Positions 12,284-23,071 of a stretch of DNA of 64,000 nt are shown piece by piece. Source of the stretch: Craterostigma plantagineum. Its lineage: Eukaryota; Streptophyta; Magnoliopsida; Lamiales; Linderniaceae. The notes beneath the pieces were generated by a model. That model was not told where the DNA came from. It did not search any database and saw only the letters and a program-made list of their open reading frames with translations. The stretch lies in contig JAPQWV010000028.1 of assembly GCA_027422505.1 (NCBI GenBank), positions 3,076,001 through 3,140,000 of the forward strand. The letters run 5' to 3'. A program made the translations under genes and the position numbers. Position 1 is the first letter of the stretch. The number at the start of each line of letters is the position of its first letter.

Positions 12284-13621
12284 ATATGATTCTAACATGG
12301 TCAATAATGTGGAAGGAGTGACTACCTCATTTGAAGACGTGGATGCGTTGTCGTCGTCCGTACGAGTGGATGTTTCGGCGTCCAATTCGTTGTCGAGACG
12401 GGCCATGAGGGCTAAGTTCTCTTCTTCGGAGTTCGACGTGTCATCGAGCCATTGGTCCTGTTCAGCCATGAGAGCTACTCCAGCTTCTTTTTGTTTTGTC
12501 AATTGAAGCTTCCTGGAGTAGTAGTTTGCCTCTATTTTCTTCGGGAGAGTGCACTCTCTGGCGAAGTGACCTGCTTTGCCACAGTTAAAACATTTGTTAG
12601 TCTCTTTGGGATTCTTGACCTCGGAACTCTCCGGAGCACGTTCTTTGTTCTTGGAGCTTGTAGTCCGAAGTCTACTGGCTGAGGTTGAAGACTTCTTCTT
12701 GAAGTATTTCTTGATCATCATTTTCCCAATGAGAGCTAACTGTTTTCCAAGGGCTTTCATGTTCGGCTCGATGTCGGAGTCCGATTCCTCTTCCGACTCT
12801 GATGATGAAGGTGGCCTAACGATCTTTTCCTTTCTTGACCTTGTGCTCCTCTTCTCCAAGACTAAGGCAACCGTGTCATCGGTTTGTTTGCCTTTCTGCT
12901 CTTTGGTAATCTCGCGGATATCCTCCTCATGCTGAGCGAGATTATCGAACACGGCATGGACATCCAACTCCTCTAGATCTTTGTTTTGTCGTATTTGAGT
13001 GGATATTTTCTTCCATTCCGTGGGCAGAGAGGATAGAAATCTTATGTTTGTCTCCATGTTTGTCTTTGTTATTTCTATCTTCCTCATTTCATTGAGAAGA
13101 GTGAGGTATCGTCGGTAGATCTCGTTTAGACTCTCCTCCGGCTTTGCTTTGAATGAGTCGTAAGCAATGAGAATGTTCGCCTTCTTGGCCTTTATGCCAA
13201 CTTCCGTCCTTTGAATCATCCTATGCAGCTCATCCCACATCCCTTTGGCCGATGTAAGGCTGTCGATTTGTCTGTATATATCGTTGGGGATGCCCTGCAT
13301 AAGGGTATTCATGGCTACTAGATCAGCCTTAGCTCGAGCTCTTTCCTCGAGAGAGTATTCTCTAGGCTCCTTTAGTCGCCTAGAAGCTGGAATTGCTGGA
13401 GTAGCTGTTTCGTCCCTGGGTACATGAACCCAGAACTGTGCCGGTCCCTCTTCAAGGGACTTCAGTAGATTTTTGGCTTGATCCTTTAGAGCAATGAAAT
13501 TCAGAAAGCGGCTTCTCCACACTGTGTATTCGCCTCTTTGCAAGATCGGCGGACGGTTGTCATTTCCGAGTGAGTATGCATCCATGTTTGTATTGTAGTC
13601 GAGTTGTTGAAGGATCTTCAT
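12281..13621 (-). CDS. C1 Gag (copia UBN2-type) with zinc knuckle
   Basis: A 446-residue open frame. The N-terminal two thirds is a copia Gag: GEYTVWRSRFLNFI near the start, and a helix-rich central part with LNEIYRRYLTLLNEMRK and FLSSLPTEWKK. After an acidic Ser/Glu/Asp stretch comes a single CCHC knuckle (CFNCGKAGHFAREC), then an acidic tail. Gag packages element RNA. The ATG sits about 1 kb downstream of the primer site. The frame ends in TAA exactly where C3 reads through into the coiled coil, so this stop is probably a mutation of this copy; a natural Gag boundary is less likely. Confidence 0.85.
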   Translation of the reverse strand: MKILQQLDYNTNMDAYSLGNDNRPPILQRGEYTVWRSRFLNFIALKDQAKNLLKSLEEGPAQFWVHVPRDETATPAIPASRRLKEPREYSLEERARAKADLVAMNTLMQGIPNDIYRQIDSLTSAKGMWDELHRMIQRTEVGIKAKKANILIAYDSFKAKPEESLNEIYRRYLTLLNEMRKIEITKTNMETNIRFLSSLPTEWKKISTQIRQNKDLEELDVHAVFDNLAQHEEDIREITKEQKGKQTDDTVALVLEKRSTRSRKEKIVRPPSSSESEEESDSDIEPNMKALGKQLALIGKMMIKKYFKKKSSTSASRLRTTSSKNKERAPESSEVKNPKETNKCFNCGKAGHFARECTLPKKIEANYYSRKLQLTKQKEAGVALMAEQDQWLDDTSNSEEENLALMARLDNELDAETSTRTDDDNASTSSNEVVTPSTLLTMLESY

Positions 13622-14648
13622 TAATTGTTTTGAAGGTTGAAGATGATGTAATGTGCTTCACAAGTGACAAAATTCGTTAGTAGCGTTTGATTGGAAAATT
13701 AGATCGAGAATTATTTTCGATTCAATCTTAAAGTTTGATCGAAATTAATTCCGTCGAGATAGTGTACTGAGTACTGTTCTCGTGCGAGAAATTTGGTCAG
13801 CGAGATACTTTACGAGCGAGATAAATTGCTCAAAATCATTCGGTCGAGAAAAATTTCTTGATCGTGAATTTATTTCGATCGTAAAGAAACAGTACGTTAG
13901 TAAGTTTCTCGACAAGTCAAAATAAATCTGTTGACTAGAAAAGTTTCTCGCGTATAAATGATTTTCGCCTGGTCAAACGTTAAAAGGTTTGACTGAAAAA
14001 GTTTTTCGAGTGAAAGTTTTTACGCATGCAAAGTCAAAATAAGTCTCTCTCCAAAAAGTTTTTCGCCATAATGCTCGAGAAATATTTCTAACTAAAATCG
14101 TTTCTACTGATGACGATTCTAGCGCTGACTTCGTATTCTGACCGAGAAAAATTCTCGCGCTAGGTTTATTGATCGAGAAACTAATCCGATCGCAAAACTT
14201 AGCGAGAAAAATTTGAGCAATTGAGAAAAATTCACAGAATACGATTAACACTAATTCGAGCAAAAACAAAGAATCAGATAGTGAAATTTGAGGCAATTGC
14301 TCGCAATTAAGTACTAATCACGCACGAACAAGCAATTAAACACGTTATGAAGCAAAATATATCGAATTTGATCAAAATCAGAACGTGTTCTTCATGTTCT
14401 TCGCAAACAGTAACACGCAGAAGCAATTCAATTCTAGAAATCAAAGTTTAAACTTCTACAGAACTGATCGCAATGATGATCTATCACTTAAACAAGCACA
14501 GAAACACCAAATTCAAGTCAATTAAGCACAGAATTAAGCTATTGGATCGAAAAAGGTTTTCGCGCCAAACTGTTCTTCGATGAACAGTATCCAGAAAATG
14601 ATTTTCGATCCAATTCTAACAATTTTCGATTCAAAACAGAACGAATCT
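13622..14648 (-). other. C1 untranslated leader
   Basis: About 1 kb between primer site and gag with no credible gene. It is crowded with GAGAAA, TTTCTCG and CGATCG words in both orientations. The leader of C3 (47917-49653) has the same texture, so this may be a shared feature such as a packaging or translation leader; that is inference. Confidence 0.6.
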
Positions 14649-14660
14649 GCTATGATACCA
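14649..14660 (-). promoter_or_regulatory. C1 primer binding site
   Basis: Minus-strand TGGTATCATAGC, one base from the usual initiator-Met site, two bases from the LTR end. Confidence 0.8.
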
Positions 14661-14662
14661 AT

Positions 14663-15097
14663 TGTTAGGTCATACGATTAACAACTCTACGATCCTAGGC
14701 TAGTATTCATAGTAATTCGATCGTTTAGATAAGCAATTGAATTCGATCGAAAAACTCAAATGAAGAACAAGAGAGAGAATTCGAGTAGAGTGAGAAAGTT
14801 ACTGTTGTTTCTCTCTCTAGAAATCAAATTGCAAGCCCTTCGGATCAATTCTCAAAACTTTCTCTATTAAGCTCAATTGATTTACAAGTATTTATACCAA
14901 ACAAACTTGGTATAAATATCAAACTAGTCCTAATCTAAGGACTACTATACAAAACGCCCCTAATTACAAGGACAACTAATGAAATCAAGCACAATTACAA
15001 ATAGTATTCTACAATGATCATGTCCTGATTCTGCGAGGGTTTCTAAAGAACTAAGCCTTTCAGTGTTTCTTTGAAGCGGCCCAACTTCTTCCTAACA
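14663..15097 (-). repeat. C1 5' LTR
   Basis: 435 bp bounded by the 7-bp terminal inverted repeat TGTTAGG/CCTAACA and followed by the primer site on the minus strand. The partner LTR is outside the window. If intact, the TSD next to it would be TAGGT (15098-15102). Confidence 0.85.
14889..14917 (-). promoter_or_regulatory. C1 TATA box inside a perfect inverted repeat
   Basis: The minus strand carries TATAAATA within arms ATTTATACCAA (14890-14900) and TTGGTATAAAT (14907-14917) around a 6-base loop. Likely the LTR core promoter. A second inverted repeat, TAGTCCT/AGGACTA, lies just to the right (about 14925-14944). Confidence 0.55.
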
Positions 15098-16699
15098 TAG
15101 GTGACTTTCCACATCTCAAGTATTTCCTTAGATACTCTATGATAGTCATCAAAGCATCATAATGCTAGCCTTTTTCGTGATCACTATTTCTTGACAGGAA
15201 TGAGTGGGGTTATCACCCACAGTGAAACTAAGTCCTAAAATTAGATTATCCCTTTGAACCTAGATCTTGGGATCTCCAGTCACATATGTAGGTTTTTCTT
15301 CTTAGCGCTTTATACTTTAAGGCTTTAAGCTCATTTATTTTCTCAACCTTTCAACTGCATCTCTATTTGACCCTTTGGTTAGCGGATCCGTAATGTTATC
15401 CTTCGATTTCACATAGTCAACCGAGATAACCACAACTGAGAAACGTTCTCTGATGGTATTATGTCGACGACATATATGTCTCGACTTTCCATTATACATT
15501 GTACTTTGTGCTCGCCAAATTGCCGATTGGCTATCGCAATAAGCGGCACATGCCCGCCGTTTTCATTCGAGGTCATTACCATTTTTAAGCGCGACTCTCT
15601 AGGTCCGTCTCAACTGGCATGGGAGAAATCCACGAGTCCCGGCTTTTCCCATTTTGGAATACCCTCCCAAAAATGTAGCCATTCAGCTTTTCACCACATT
15701 TACCTTAGGCAACTCAAATTCCATAGTGGATCTCCCTATAACTGTTTGTTTTTAGGATTTCCATAGTGATGGTAAAATTCCCACGGTGAACCATTTCCGT
15801 CGGGACCCGAGGCTATTGGGACGGGGAATCCCCTGTCAAAACGGGGATGGCGAGTTGATGGTGATTCCCCGTCGGTGAAAGAGCGGGAACGAGACGGGGA
15901 TGGTAATTATGTTTCCCACCCATCCCCGGCCCCGAACCCTACCCGATTCAATCAAACGGTGATTCACTATATTCCCCGATTAGATATATTAATAATTAAT
16001 ATAACATAATAATTTTAAGCAAAGATTTTCAGTGATAGTCTTTTTTAGATTGAGGATCGGTTTTGAAAATAAAAAATCTGCTTTCATTTTTAATGCATAT
16101 GTCGACATACAGAAAAAGAAATTCTATTCACAATGCACACAAACACACACGCATGATGCAGAGAATAGTTCCAAAGGATTGTGTCAATTCTTTTCTTCTG
16201 TTTAAATTTCATATCATATTTTAAACATTAAACCTAACAAGTCAACCTAAAATAACCCATAGCCGTTGCCGTGAAAAGCTTTTTTTATCTCAACTTCAAA
16301 AATCCATCCATAGTCAACCAATATACTCTCACGCCCTCCCCCTCCCACTACCAATAATTAAAGTATAATTTTATTCTTTACAGGAATCGTGATGTTACAT
16401 TTCAAGAATCGAAATGGATTCGTATTATGTCAGATATGTCCGATGTAATTGTTTCTTTAGTACCCTTTTTTGTTTATGTTTTTACGTAGCATACTATATA
16501 AACAAATGTCGTCATTTTTCCGAACTTTTTATTTTTTATCCTAGTTTTTTTTGCAATTTCTATTATCGTAAATGTTTGATGTTTCATTATTTTTATGTCG
16601 CTATTGACTATATAACTTCGTTTATTTTTTATGAAAATTAATAATAATTTATTGGGTATATACATGAATATGGGAAACCCAAATTCCCGCGGGAACCCC
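15098..16699. other. Gene-free debris between C1 and CY
   Basis: Contains the copia RNase H tail at 15335-15580 (listed separately). About 15776-15950 has repeated GGGGAT/ATCCCC words (GACGGGGAATCCCC). 16000-16670 is AT-rich without recognisable content. TTCCCGCGGGAA at 16684-16695 is a perfect palindrome. The G/C-run part may be the end of an unclassified DNA transposon; I could not find matching termini or a TSD. Confidence 0.5.
15335..15580 (-). pseudogene. Copia RNase H C-terminus remnant
   Basis: The minus strand encodes the end of a copia RNase H: YCDSQSAIWRAQS, then MYNGKSRHICRRHNTIRE, then VDYVKSKDNITDPLTKG, with a TAA stop at 15335-15337. The Asp of YCD and the Asp in ITDPLTKG are catalytic positions. 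Upstream RT is absent. The style matches the lineage of the gag/protease remnant at 23072-23703 on the same strand, so both may be ends of one element split by CY (inference). Confidence 0.75.
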
Positions 16700-16935
16700 A
16701 GTTTGACTATGCGTGAGTTTCACTCGATCGGGACAAACGTAAAAGGTTTATACGTATGACGAAAATCAACAGTTGGTTCGTGGATTATGATTAGATCAAA
16801 TCCGTACTCAACTTGGGATCTGTTCGGTACTAGAGGGCTGACTAGGTGAATACTGAAGTCCTAGATACCTCCTAGGCCGGTTGAGACGAACCAAGAGAGT
16901 CGGGCTTAAAAAGGGCAACCGACACAACGTCATCA
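16700..16935 (+). repeat. CY 5' LTR, last 236 bp
   Basis: Matches 21867-22102 without gaps, ending CGTCATCA. The first roughly 818 bp present in the 3' LTR are missing; the sequence to the left is unrelated. Confidence 0.85.
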
Positions 16936-16939
16936 ACAG

Positions 16940-16952
16940 TGGTATCGGAGCC
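16940..16952 (+). promoter_or_regulatory. CY primer binding site
   Basis: TGGTATCGGAGCC shortly after the LTR end, an initiator-Met-type site with one change. Confidence 0.75.
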
Positions 16953-18548
16953 ATAGGCTCGGTTAAAGTCACGGGACTTTGACAAAAGGCCACGAAAACC
17001 CCAAAAGCCTTAGCCGTGCGCATGGCGCACACGGCGCCCAGGCAGCCCGCGCGCGCGGCGGGCGGGGCTGCGTCTAGTTGCATGCGAAGCACGACTCAGG
17101 GCGGGCTGCGCGCAGCGTGCGGCCTGCTCCTAGCCGTGACCATGGTGCGCACAAAGCACGGGCAGCTAGCGCGCGGTGCGCGACTCAAGACGGGTTGGCC
17201 GCGCGCGGAGCGCGGCGCATAGGGCTGACCACACGCGGGGCATGCTGCACGAGAGGCACTGGCCGCGCGCGTGGGTGCTCGTAGCGCTTGGGAAAGCCGC
17301 GCGTAGATGCACGGAAAGTTGGTATGAACGCGCGTGTGGGGGCGAGCAGCGCTAGGCGAAGAGCGCGCGCGGATTGGGGCTGGCCGCATGGTGCGCGCGG
17401 CACTGGGCTGGCAGCGCGCATGGCGCAAGCATCCCCGATACATGCCCAAAAGGCGTGGTCCAGCCCATCCTACGGCCCAATATAAATAGGGCTAGGCCCG
17501 GCCCATTTAAAAGCCAATAATCGATTTCGGCTCGGAAATGTGTTAAATTTGTCGTGATGCATGTTATTTGAATAAAATGGTGATTGATTGGGGATTAGGT
17601 TCTGTTTTTTGCCGGGTGATATATTAAGGGTGACAAGGTCCCCCCCCCCGGGTTGTACCTTACAGTTTTATTAGATAAGACGGACGGTTTTATTAGGGAT
17701 AGATTCCCCGTCATAGGCTATTGTAGTTTTGTTATGACGGCCGTACAAGTGTCGATCGAGAGGAACCCGAATGAACGAGCTGGTAGCCGAGGCGTCCGTT
17801 CGAGCAAAGCCCGAAGACGTAGAGTCTTATTGTTTTGTACAATTAGGATAGAACTAGAAATATCCCCGACCTTTCACATTTACTTTAATAGGTTGAAACT
17901 AGGTTTACTATTAAAGTTCATTATGTGCGTGTTGGTTTCGAACGTGATAATGTGCATAATGTGCTCGTGTTAAAACTGTGAGGATTCTCCCGAGGTTAGA
18001 CCTTTAATATCAAGTGAGTAAAGGGCCTAGGCTCCTGTCTTCTATCAAGTCCAAAAATGTTACGACTTAGGGGTACGGTTGCGGTTGACCGAGTTACGGT
18101 GCCAAAACCCTCGCCTTTGCGTGAACAGGTTTCGATGCAATTATGAATTGCCGCTCACCGACCACTCTTCACCCTCTAAGAAAGAGTTATCCTACGGGGG
18201 GATGAAGTTCACGGAAAAGTGGAAGTTGAGCAGGACGTTGATCGGTTGCACTTGGACAGTCATTCCCAATATGTTCCGAGTTACGGCTAAGGGATCCTGG
18301 CTGAGACGAAGACGTTGAATCTTCTGTGTGACAGAAACGTGTGGGGCACGACCTCGGCTAACCAAACGAGCCAATAAGCTGTTAAGTTGAGGCTAGTTTG
18401 TTGTGGTGCGAGGAACTCAACGCCACTATGAAACCACTCAACAAGGTTTCAGACAAAACTTTAATGCCCTAATTTAGTCTGATTAAACACTACAAATCCT
18501 AACTATCTGTTTATTTTCTGCACTTTATTTTCTTCTCTATTAGTTACG
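16953..18548 (+). other. CY leader with GC-rich block
   Basis: No credible gene. 17008-17455 is strikingly GC- and CpG-rich, with recurring GGCCGCGCGCG and GCGCATGGCG words; long frames there on both strands are composition artefacts. A TATA-like TATAAATA lies at 17481-17488 after a CCCAA word, and a C11 run follows near 17640. 17650-18540 is ordinary noncoding sequence. Confidence 0.55.
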
Positions 18549-18965
18549 ATGACAAACCCATTAATTACACTCTTGGAGAAACATTGTTTGGTGGGACCGA
18601 ACTATGTAGACTAGCTCAGAAATTTGAGGATCGTCCTCAAATTAGCGAAACTGGATTATGTCTTGGACATTAAGGAGCCAAAATTGCCCACAGCTGAATC
18701 CACTAATGAGGAGATTGTACTCCATGATAAGTGGGTTGAAGATTCAGCGTAGGTGCACGCCTACATGCTTGTTGCGACTTCTAGGTCCAAGGGATCGATG
18801 AAGAAGTCGAACAAGACGGGCGTGGGCAAGGGTAGAGTCGACAAGAAGACGAAGACCAACAAGGTCGAAAGGTCGGTCACAAAGCCCACGAATAAGTGCC
18901 TCCTTTGCCAGCAGCTGGGCCATTGGAAGTGTGAATGTCCGAAGCTGAGGCGTCTGACGCCTTAG
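18549..18965 (+). pseudogene. CY Gag remnant with zinc knuckle
   Basis: An ATG at 18549 starts MTNPLITLLEKHCLVGPNY, which resembles a copia Gag N-terminus, and soon stops. A second frame (18753-18965) is Lys-rich and carries the CCHC knuckle CLLCQQLGHWKCEC. Most of the middle of Gag is deleted. The next frame (protease) overlaps its end. Confidence 0.7.
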
Positions 18966-19243
18966 GAAAACAATTAGTTTTTGAAGCTAATTGTTCTGTG
19001 TATTCTACTTCGTGGATACTTGACTCAGGGGCTAGTTCCCACATTTTTGTTTTGAACCAAGGTCTAGAACGAAGTAGGAAGCTTCGAGCTGGCGAGGTCT
19101 CAATCAACGTAGGTAGTGGACATAGTGTACCAGCTACACACATGGGATCGAAGACCTTAGTCTTATCGTCATTACATTGTTTAGAACTTTCTGACGTTTT
19201 GTTTTTGCCCAAGGGGCTTAAAAACATTGTTTCAATTCATTGA
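18935..19243 (+). pseudogene. CY aspartic protease remnant
   Basis: Contains the copia protease site WILDSGASSHI and the typical later segment LSDVLFLPKGLKNIVSI. It stops at 19243, before the GAG-pre-integrase region, which survives in part (LGHAAEAKIEQM near 19400). Confidence 0.75.
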
Positions 19244-19390
19244 TAATGTTTGCCATATTTAGTTTAGAAATGAAAATGTTGGAAGTGCGACCTTAATAAA
19301 TGGTTTATTACGTCAACTTGAAAGACAATGTAGAAACTGTAAATGCAATCACCAAATCATCAACTGGGTCGAACGATCGGTAACTGTGGC

Positions 19391-20046
19391 ACTTACGACT
19401 AGGTCACGCAGCAGAAGCGAAGATTGAACAGATGGAAAAGGACGGTCTGATTAGCGCAGTGCGAACAGGCCCGATTCCTACCTGTCAGTCTTGCATTTTA
19501 GGGAAAATGACCAAGTCGCCCTTCACAGGGACTTTTACTAGGGCCATAGAAGTGTTGGGTTTGATCCACACTGGCGTATGCGGACCATTTAAAGTAACGG
19601 CCCGAGGTAATTGCCGCTACTTCATAACGTTCACGAACGATTTCACCCGCTACGGGAATGTCTATTTGATGAGACAACAGTCCGAAGCTCTTGAAATGTT
19701 CAAAGAGTATAAAGCATTAGTGGAGAAGCAAACTAGAAAGTTCATTAAAGATGTTCGGTCAGATCGAGGCGGCGAATACATGAGCCTTGAATTTGATGCA
19801 TTTCTTAGAGAAAACAGCATCATCATACAGTTTTCCCCGCCAGGCACGCCGCAATTGAATGGCGTGGCCGAATGGAGAAACCGAACACTTTTAGATATGG
19901 TTCGGTCGATGATGAGTTACACAGATCTCCCCATTTCGATGTGGGGATATGCCTTGGAAACAGCGGCCTATATCCTTAACAGGATACGTACCCTCTCTGC
20001 CGACAGGATTCCAGAAAGGCCAGTGGGAGTAAGGTGTCGTTTTTAG
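19391..20046 (+). pseudogene. CY integrase remnant
   Basis: Starts in the GAG-pre-integrase zone (CQSCILGKM) and covers the integrase core. The first catalytic Asp is replaced by Gly (LIHTGVCGPF); the second is kept in VRSDRGGEY; the Glu is kept in GVAEWRNRT. It ends where an internal deletion joins integrase to mid-RT. Loss of the first acidic residue alone should abolish strand transfer. Confidence 0.8.
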
Positions 20047-21000
20047 TATTGTACGTAGATGATATCCTTTTGATAGGAAACGACATTGGGATGCTCTCAG
20101 AAGTCGAAGCTTGGCTTGCGACCGAATTCTCTATAAAAACCTGGGAGAAGCGACCTATAATCTAGGAATTTTGCCTATTTAGAGATAGGGCGAAAAGGTC
20201 AATAGGCTTTCCCAGGCCCTTTACTTAGATAATGTCCTTAAAAGGTTTAAGATGGACGACTCAAAGAAAGGGTTCCTACCTATGAGCATGAGATTCATCT
20301 CTCAAAGGCTATGTCCCCTTAGAATGAGGTACAAAGACAAGAGATGAGTGGAGTCCCCTATGCTTCAGCCGTGGGTAGCATGTACGCGATGCTTTGCACG
20401 CGACCGGACATAGCGTACGCTGTGAGCGTAGTGAGTAGGTTTCAGGCTAACCCTGGTAAGGATCACTGGGCGGCGGTAAAGACAGTCCTAAACTACCTTA
20501 GACGGACTAAGGACTTGATGGTAAACGGCCCTGGAGAATTAGAAGTAGATGGATATACAGATTCGGACTTCCAATCAGAAGTTGATTACCAAAAGTCTAC
20601 TTTGGGTTTTGTCTTTACGCTCAATGGTGGCGCAGTATTTTGAAAAGGTTCCAAGCAAAGCACGACTGCTGATTCCACCACTGAGGCAGAGTACATCGCA
20701 GCTTCAGAAGCTGGCAAGGAGGGTGTTTGGATATCAAAGTTCTTGGAGGAACTACAAGTGGTACCTAGCATAGCGGATCGCCCGCTGCCATTATGGTGCG
20801 ACAACAGCGGGAAATCGCACAAGCTAAGGAACCACGTGCTCACAGTAAGTCCAACCATTTAGAGAGAAAATACCACGTGTGACGTGGGTTTGTTGAAAAT
20901 GGCTCGATAGCCATGCAGAAAATCGCCTCTCCAAAGAATGCAGCGGACCCGTTCACGAAGCCACTGCCACAGCAGTGCTTGACCGACACCTCGATACAAT
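20040..21000 (+). pseudogene. CY RT stub and RNase H
   Basis: YVDDILLIG, the RT active-site core, appears near 20050 straight after the integrase remnant, so the fingers and palm N-half are gone. After several stops, 20344-20643 gives the connection/RNase H segment (RPDIAYAVSVVSRFQANP, YTDSDFQSE). Later frames give STTEAEYIAAS and LWCDN. The C-terminal part (AADPFTKPL) reaches about 20970. Several frame changes and a TGA at 20641 interrupt it. Confidence 0.8.
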
Positions 21001-21034
21001 GGGGTGAAAAGATCACAACGCGTGGAACTAGTGC

Positions 21035-21048
21035 AAGTGGGAGATTAT
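21035..21048 (+). promoter_or_regulatory. CY polypurine tract
   Basis: AAGTGGGAGATTAT directly before the 3' LTR; a weak but typically placed tract. Confidence 0.6.
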
Positions 21049-22102
21049 TGAGGTATATGCCCTAGATGCCGTACGAGGACTGGGAGTACGAGGGCAATTT
21101 GGTAATTGTGTAGTGTTTAGTGATGTAATTTGATTACTTCTATTAATGGAATGATTTTATTCATCATTAACTAATTATTGGATAAATAAATTAAAAGGCA
21201 AATTATTAATTAGTCTAAAGATTTCAACTTGCAGTCTGGGTGGATAAGACAAATTAATAAAACCCAAATATTGGTAGTTCAGTTACTGATTCTGTGGGGA
21301 CAGAGAGGGTCATCAGTAAGCTGAGATACTGCAATATTAAAATTAGTCCGCAAGTCTAAGTCTCCAGTAGGGTGACTGGATCGACAAATATGTCTTTTTT
21401 GTCGATAGGTCCAAAACGGTTGTTCACTTGGGAAGTGGGAGCCCGTGACAATGATACAATCAGGAGATTATCTGTATTTGGACACTGACTCATAATCGAA
21501 CGATCAGATGCTTGGATTGTCCTTGATCGATCGATTGACTGTAGTAGTATGCGTGAACCTTAGACCGAAAGAGTTAACTTGGAGTTGGTCTTGAGGTCTT
21601 GACTTGTCACTAGTTTGCTAGGCCCATCTTGCCGGTGGCATGGGTCAGCGGCAAAATGCGGTCATGACTTTTCGATGCGATTTCCGATTGAACCGCGGAG
21701 CGGGATTTACGGTCTCAAATAAATTCTAGGTTAACGTCCTATGGCAAGTTTAATGTGTGAAAATTAATCCAAGTCTCTGGCCAGAGCATAAAGCTGACTC
21801 GCGATAGTCGTGGAGGGCAGTTTATGTATTTTCACCAACATAAACGACATAGAGTCGAGTTATGTAAGTTTGACTATGCGTGACTTTCACTCGATCGGGA
21901 CAAACGTAAAAGGTTTATATGTATGGCGAAAATCCACAGTCGGTTCGTGGATTATGATTAGATCAAATTCGTACTCAACTTGGGATCTGTTCGGTACCAC
22001 ATGGCTGGCTAGGTGAATACCGAACTCCTAGATACCTCCTAGGCCGGTTGAGACGAACCAAGAGAGTCGGGCTTAAAAAGGGCAACCAACACAACGTCAT
22101 CA
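21049..22102 (+). repeat. CY 3' LTR
   Basis: 1054 bp from TGAGGTATATGCCC to CGTCATCA. The right end is fixed by where similarity to 16700-16935 stops. It is followed by a GA repeat (22105-22124). Confidence 0.8.
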
Positions 22103-23071
22103 TCAGAGAGAGAGAGAGAGAGAGACAAGGCTAGGTCCTAGATTGAGATATTAGGGTTTGGAGCTTGGCCAAAACCCTGATTGGCCAAAAATACTAAGTT
22201 TGACTAGTGAGGGGTAAAATGGTCTTTTCACCTCACGATATATTTTTGAAATAAAATATTTGATTGAATATCAATTATATGATTTAAATTAGATTTAGAT
22301 CTTTACTATTGTCTTACAGAAATAATATTATTTAATTTGGAATTTAATTATATATATATTATATATATATATAAGTTTCGAATTTTATTAGATAAAATTT
22401 GCGAAAATTATTAAATATATTTATATTGGATATTATATATTTAAAATATACTAAATATGGTATTTTAGTTAATAAGATATCGGATATTTAATTAATTAAA
22501 TTTAAAGTTTGAATTTTGAATTCGTTACTTGGTAATATGAAGACTTGGTAAAAGGGGAGGTGTGAGGATTTTTCTCCCACCACCTCAACCTATTTTTGGC
22601 CATTTCTAAATAGTATTTATAGGGATTTTCGAGATCCTAGAAAATGGAGAAGCACAATTTTCGAAATAAAAGCTAAAGAGAGGAAAAACTAAGAGTTTTC
22701 TCCTCTCACCACTCTCTCTCGCACTCTCTGTCACGGGGGTAGCAAGCAGCTCGTTCTTGGCCTAGCCGCACTTGCAAGAACAGCTACGACGTTAGTGAGG
22801 TGCTGGCGTGATGATCTTGTGCAAAGAAGGCGTCCCGATCGTGTGCTTTTGGCGTAGGAGAGGGGCACTACGCCTCGGGGATTCAAAGGATTCGAAGCTA
22901 GCCATCGTCGAGAGATTTCAACAAGGTATCGTGGCTGATCCCTTATCTCTATATGTCAATACGTTCTCGTGTTTGTAGCCGAGCGATCTTAGATAGGCGG
23001 GAAACCCCGTAAAATTTTAAAATTCCGTCGTTCAAGGAACGTGGGTCTGGGGACCCTCGGGGATTCCAACA
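22103..23071 (+). repeat. Possible LTR remnant ending CCAACA
   Basis: No gene. It starts with a GA microsatellite. 22240-22520 is very AT-rich. A TATA-like TATTTATAG lies near 22614, followed by a CT-rich leader-like stretch, and it ends at GGGATTCCAACA exactly where the copia gag/protease remnant begins. This looks like the R-U5 part of a copia LTR; no partner or TSD is visible. It could instead be unrelated sequence flanking CY. Confidence 0.35.

Larger units (their letters stand above)
1..15097 (-). mobile_element. Sirevirus-like Ty1/copia element C1, interrupted and cut by the window edge
   Basis: Reading on the minus strand, in order: 5' LTR (14663-15097), primer binding site, about 1 kb leader, gag with one zinc knuckle, a long coiled-coil and linker region, then protease and GAG-pre-integrase at the far left. 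The rest of pol and the 3' LTR lie beyond position 1. The gypsy element G1 (627-10543) has inserted between the linker and the protease; the duplicated ACTTA at 622-626 and 10544-10548 proves the interruption. A long coiled-coil segment between zinc knuckle and protease is typical of the Sirevirus (SIRE/Maximus) branch; that assignment is inference. The coding region has an in-frame stop and several frameshifts, so this copy is probably dead. Confidence 0.85.
16700..22102 (+). mobile_element. Decayed Ty1/copia element CY
   Basis: Plus-strand copia: truncated 5' LTR (16700-16935), primer site variant, long leader, gag stub, protease, integrase, RT stub with YVDD, RNase H, weak polypurine tract, full 3' LTR (21049-22102). 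The 236-bp LTR overlap aligns without gaps, with many substitutions. Large deletions remove most of gag and the N-terminal half of RT, and stops interrupt every domain. A dead, old copy. No TSD can be read because the left end is lost. Confidence 0.85.

Noticed and set aside
15776..16699. Complete DNA transposon around the GGGGAT/ATCCCC words
   Set aside because: No matching terminal inverted repeats and no TSD pair could be found.
17016..17449. Overlapping Ala/Arg-rich open frames on both strands
   Set aside because: They arise from a CpG-rich low-complexity leader, show no domain and overlap each other in all frames.
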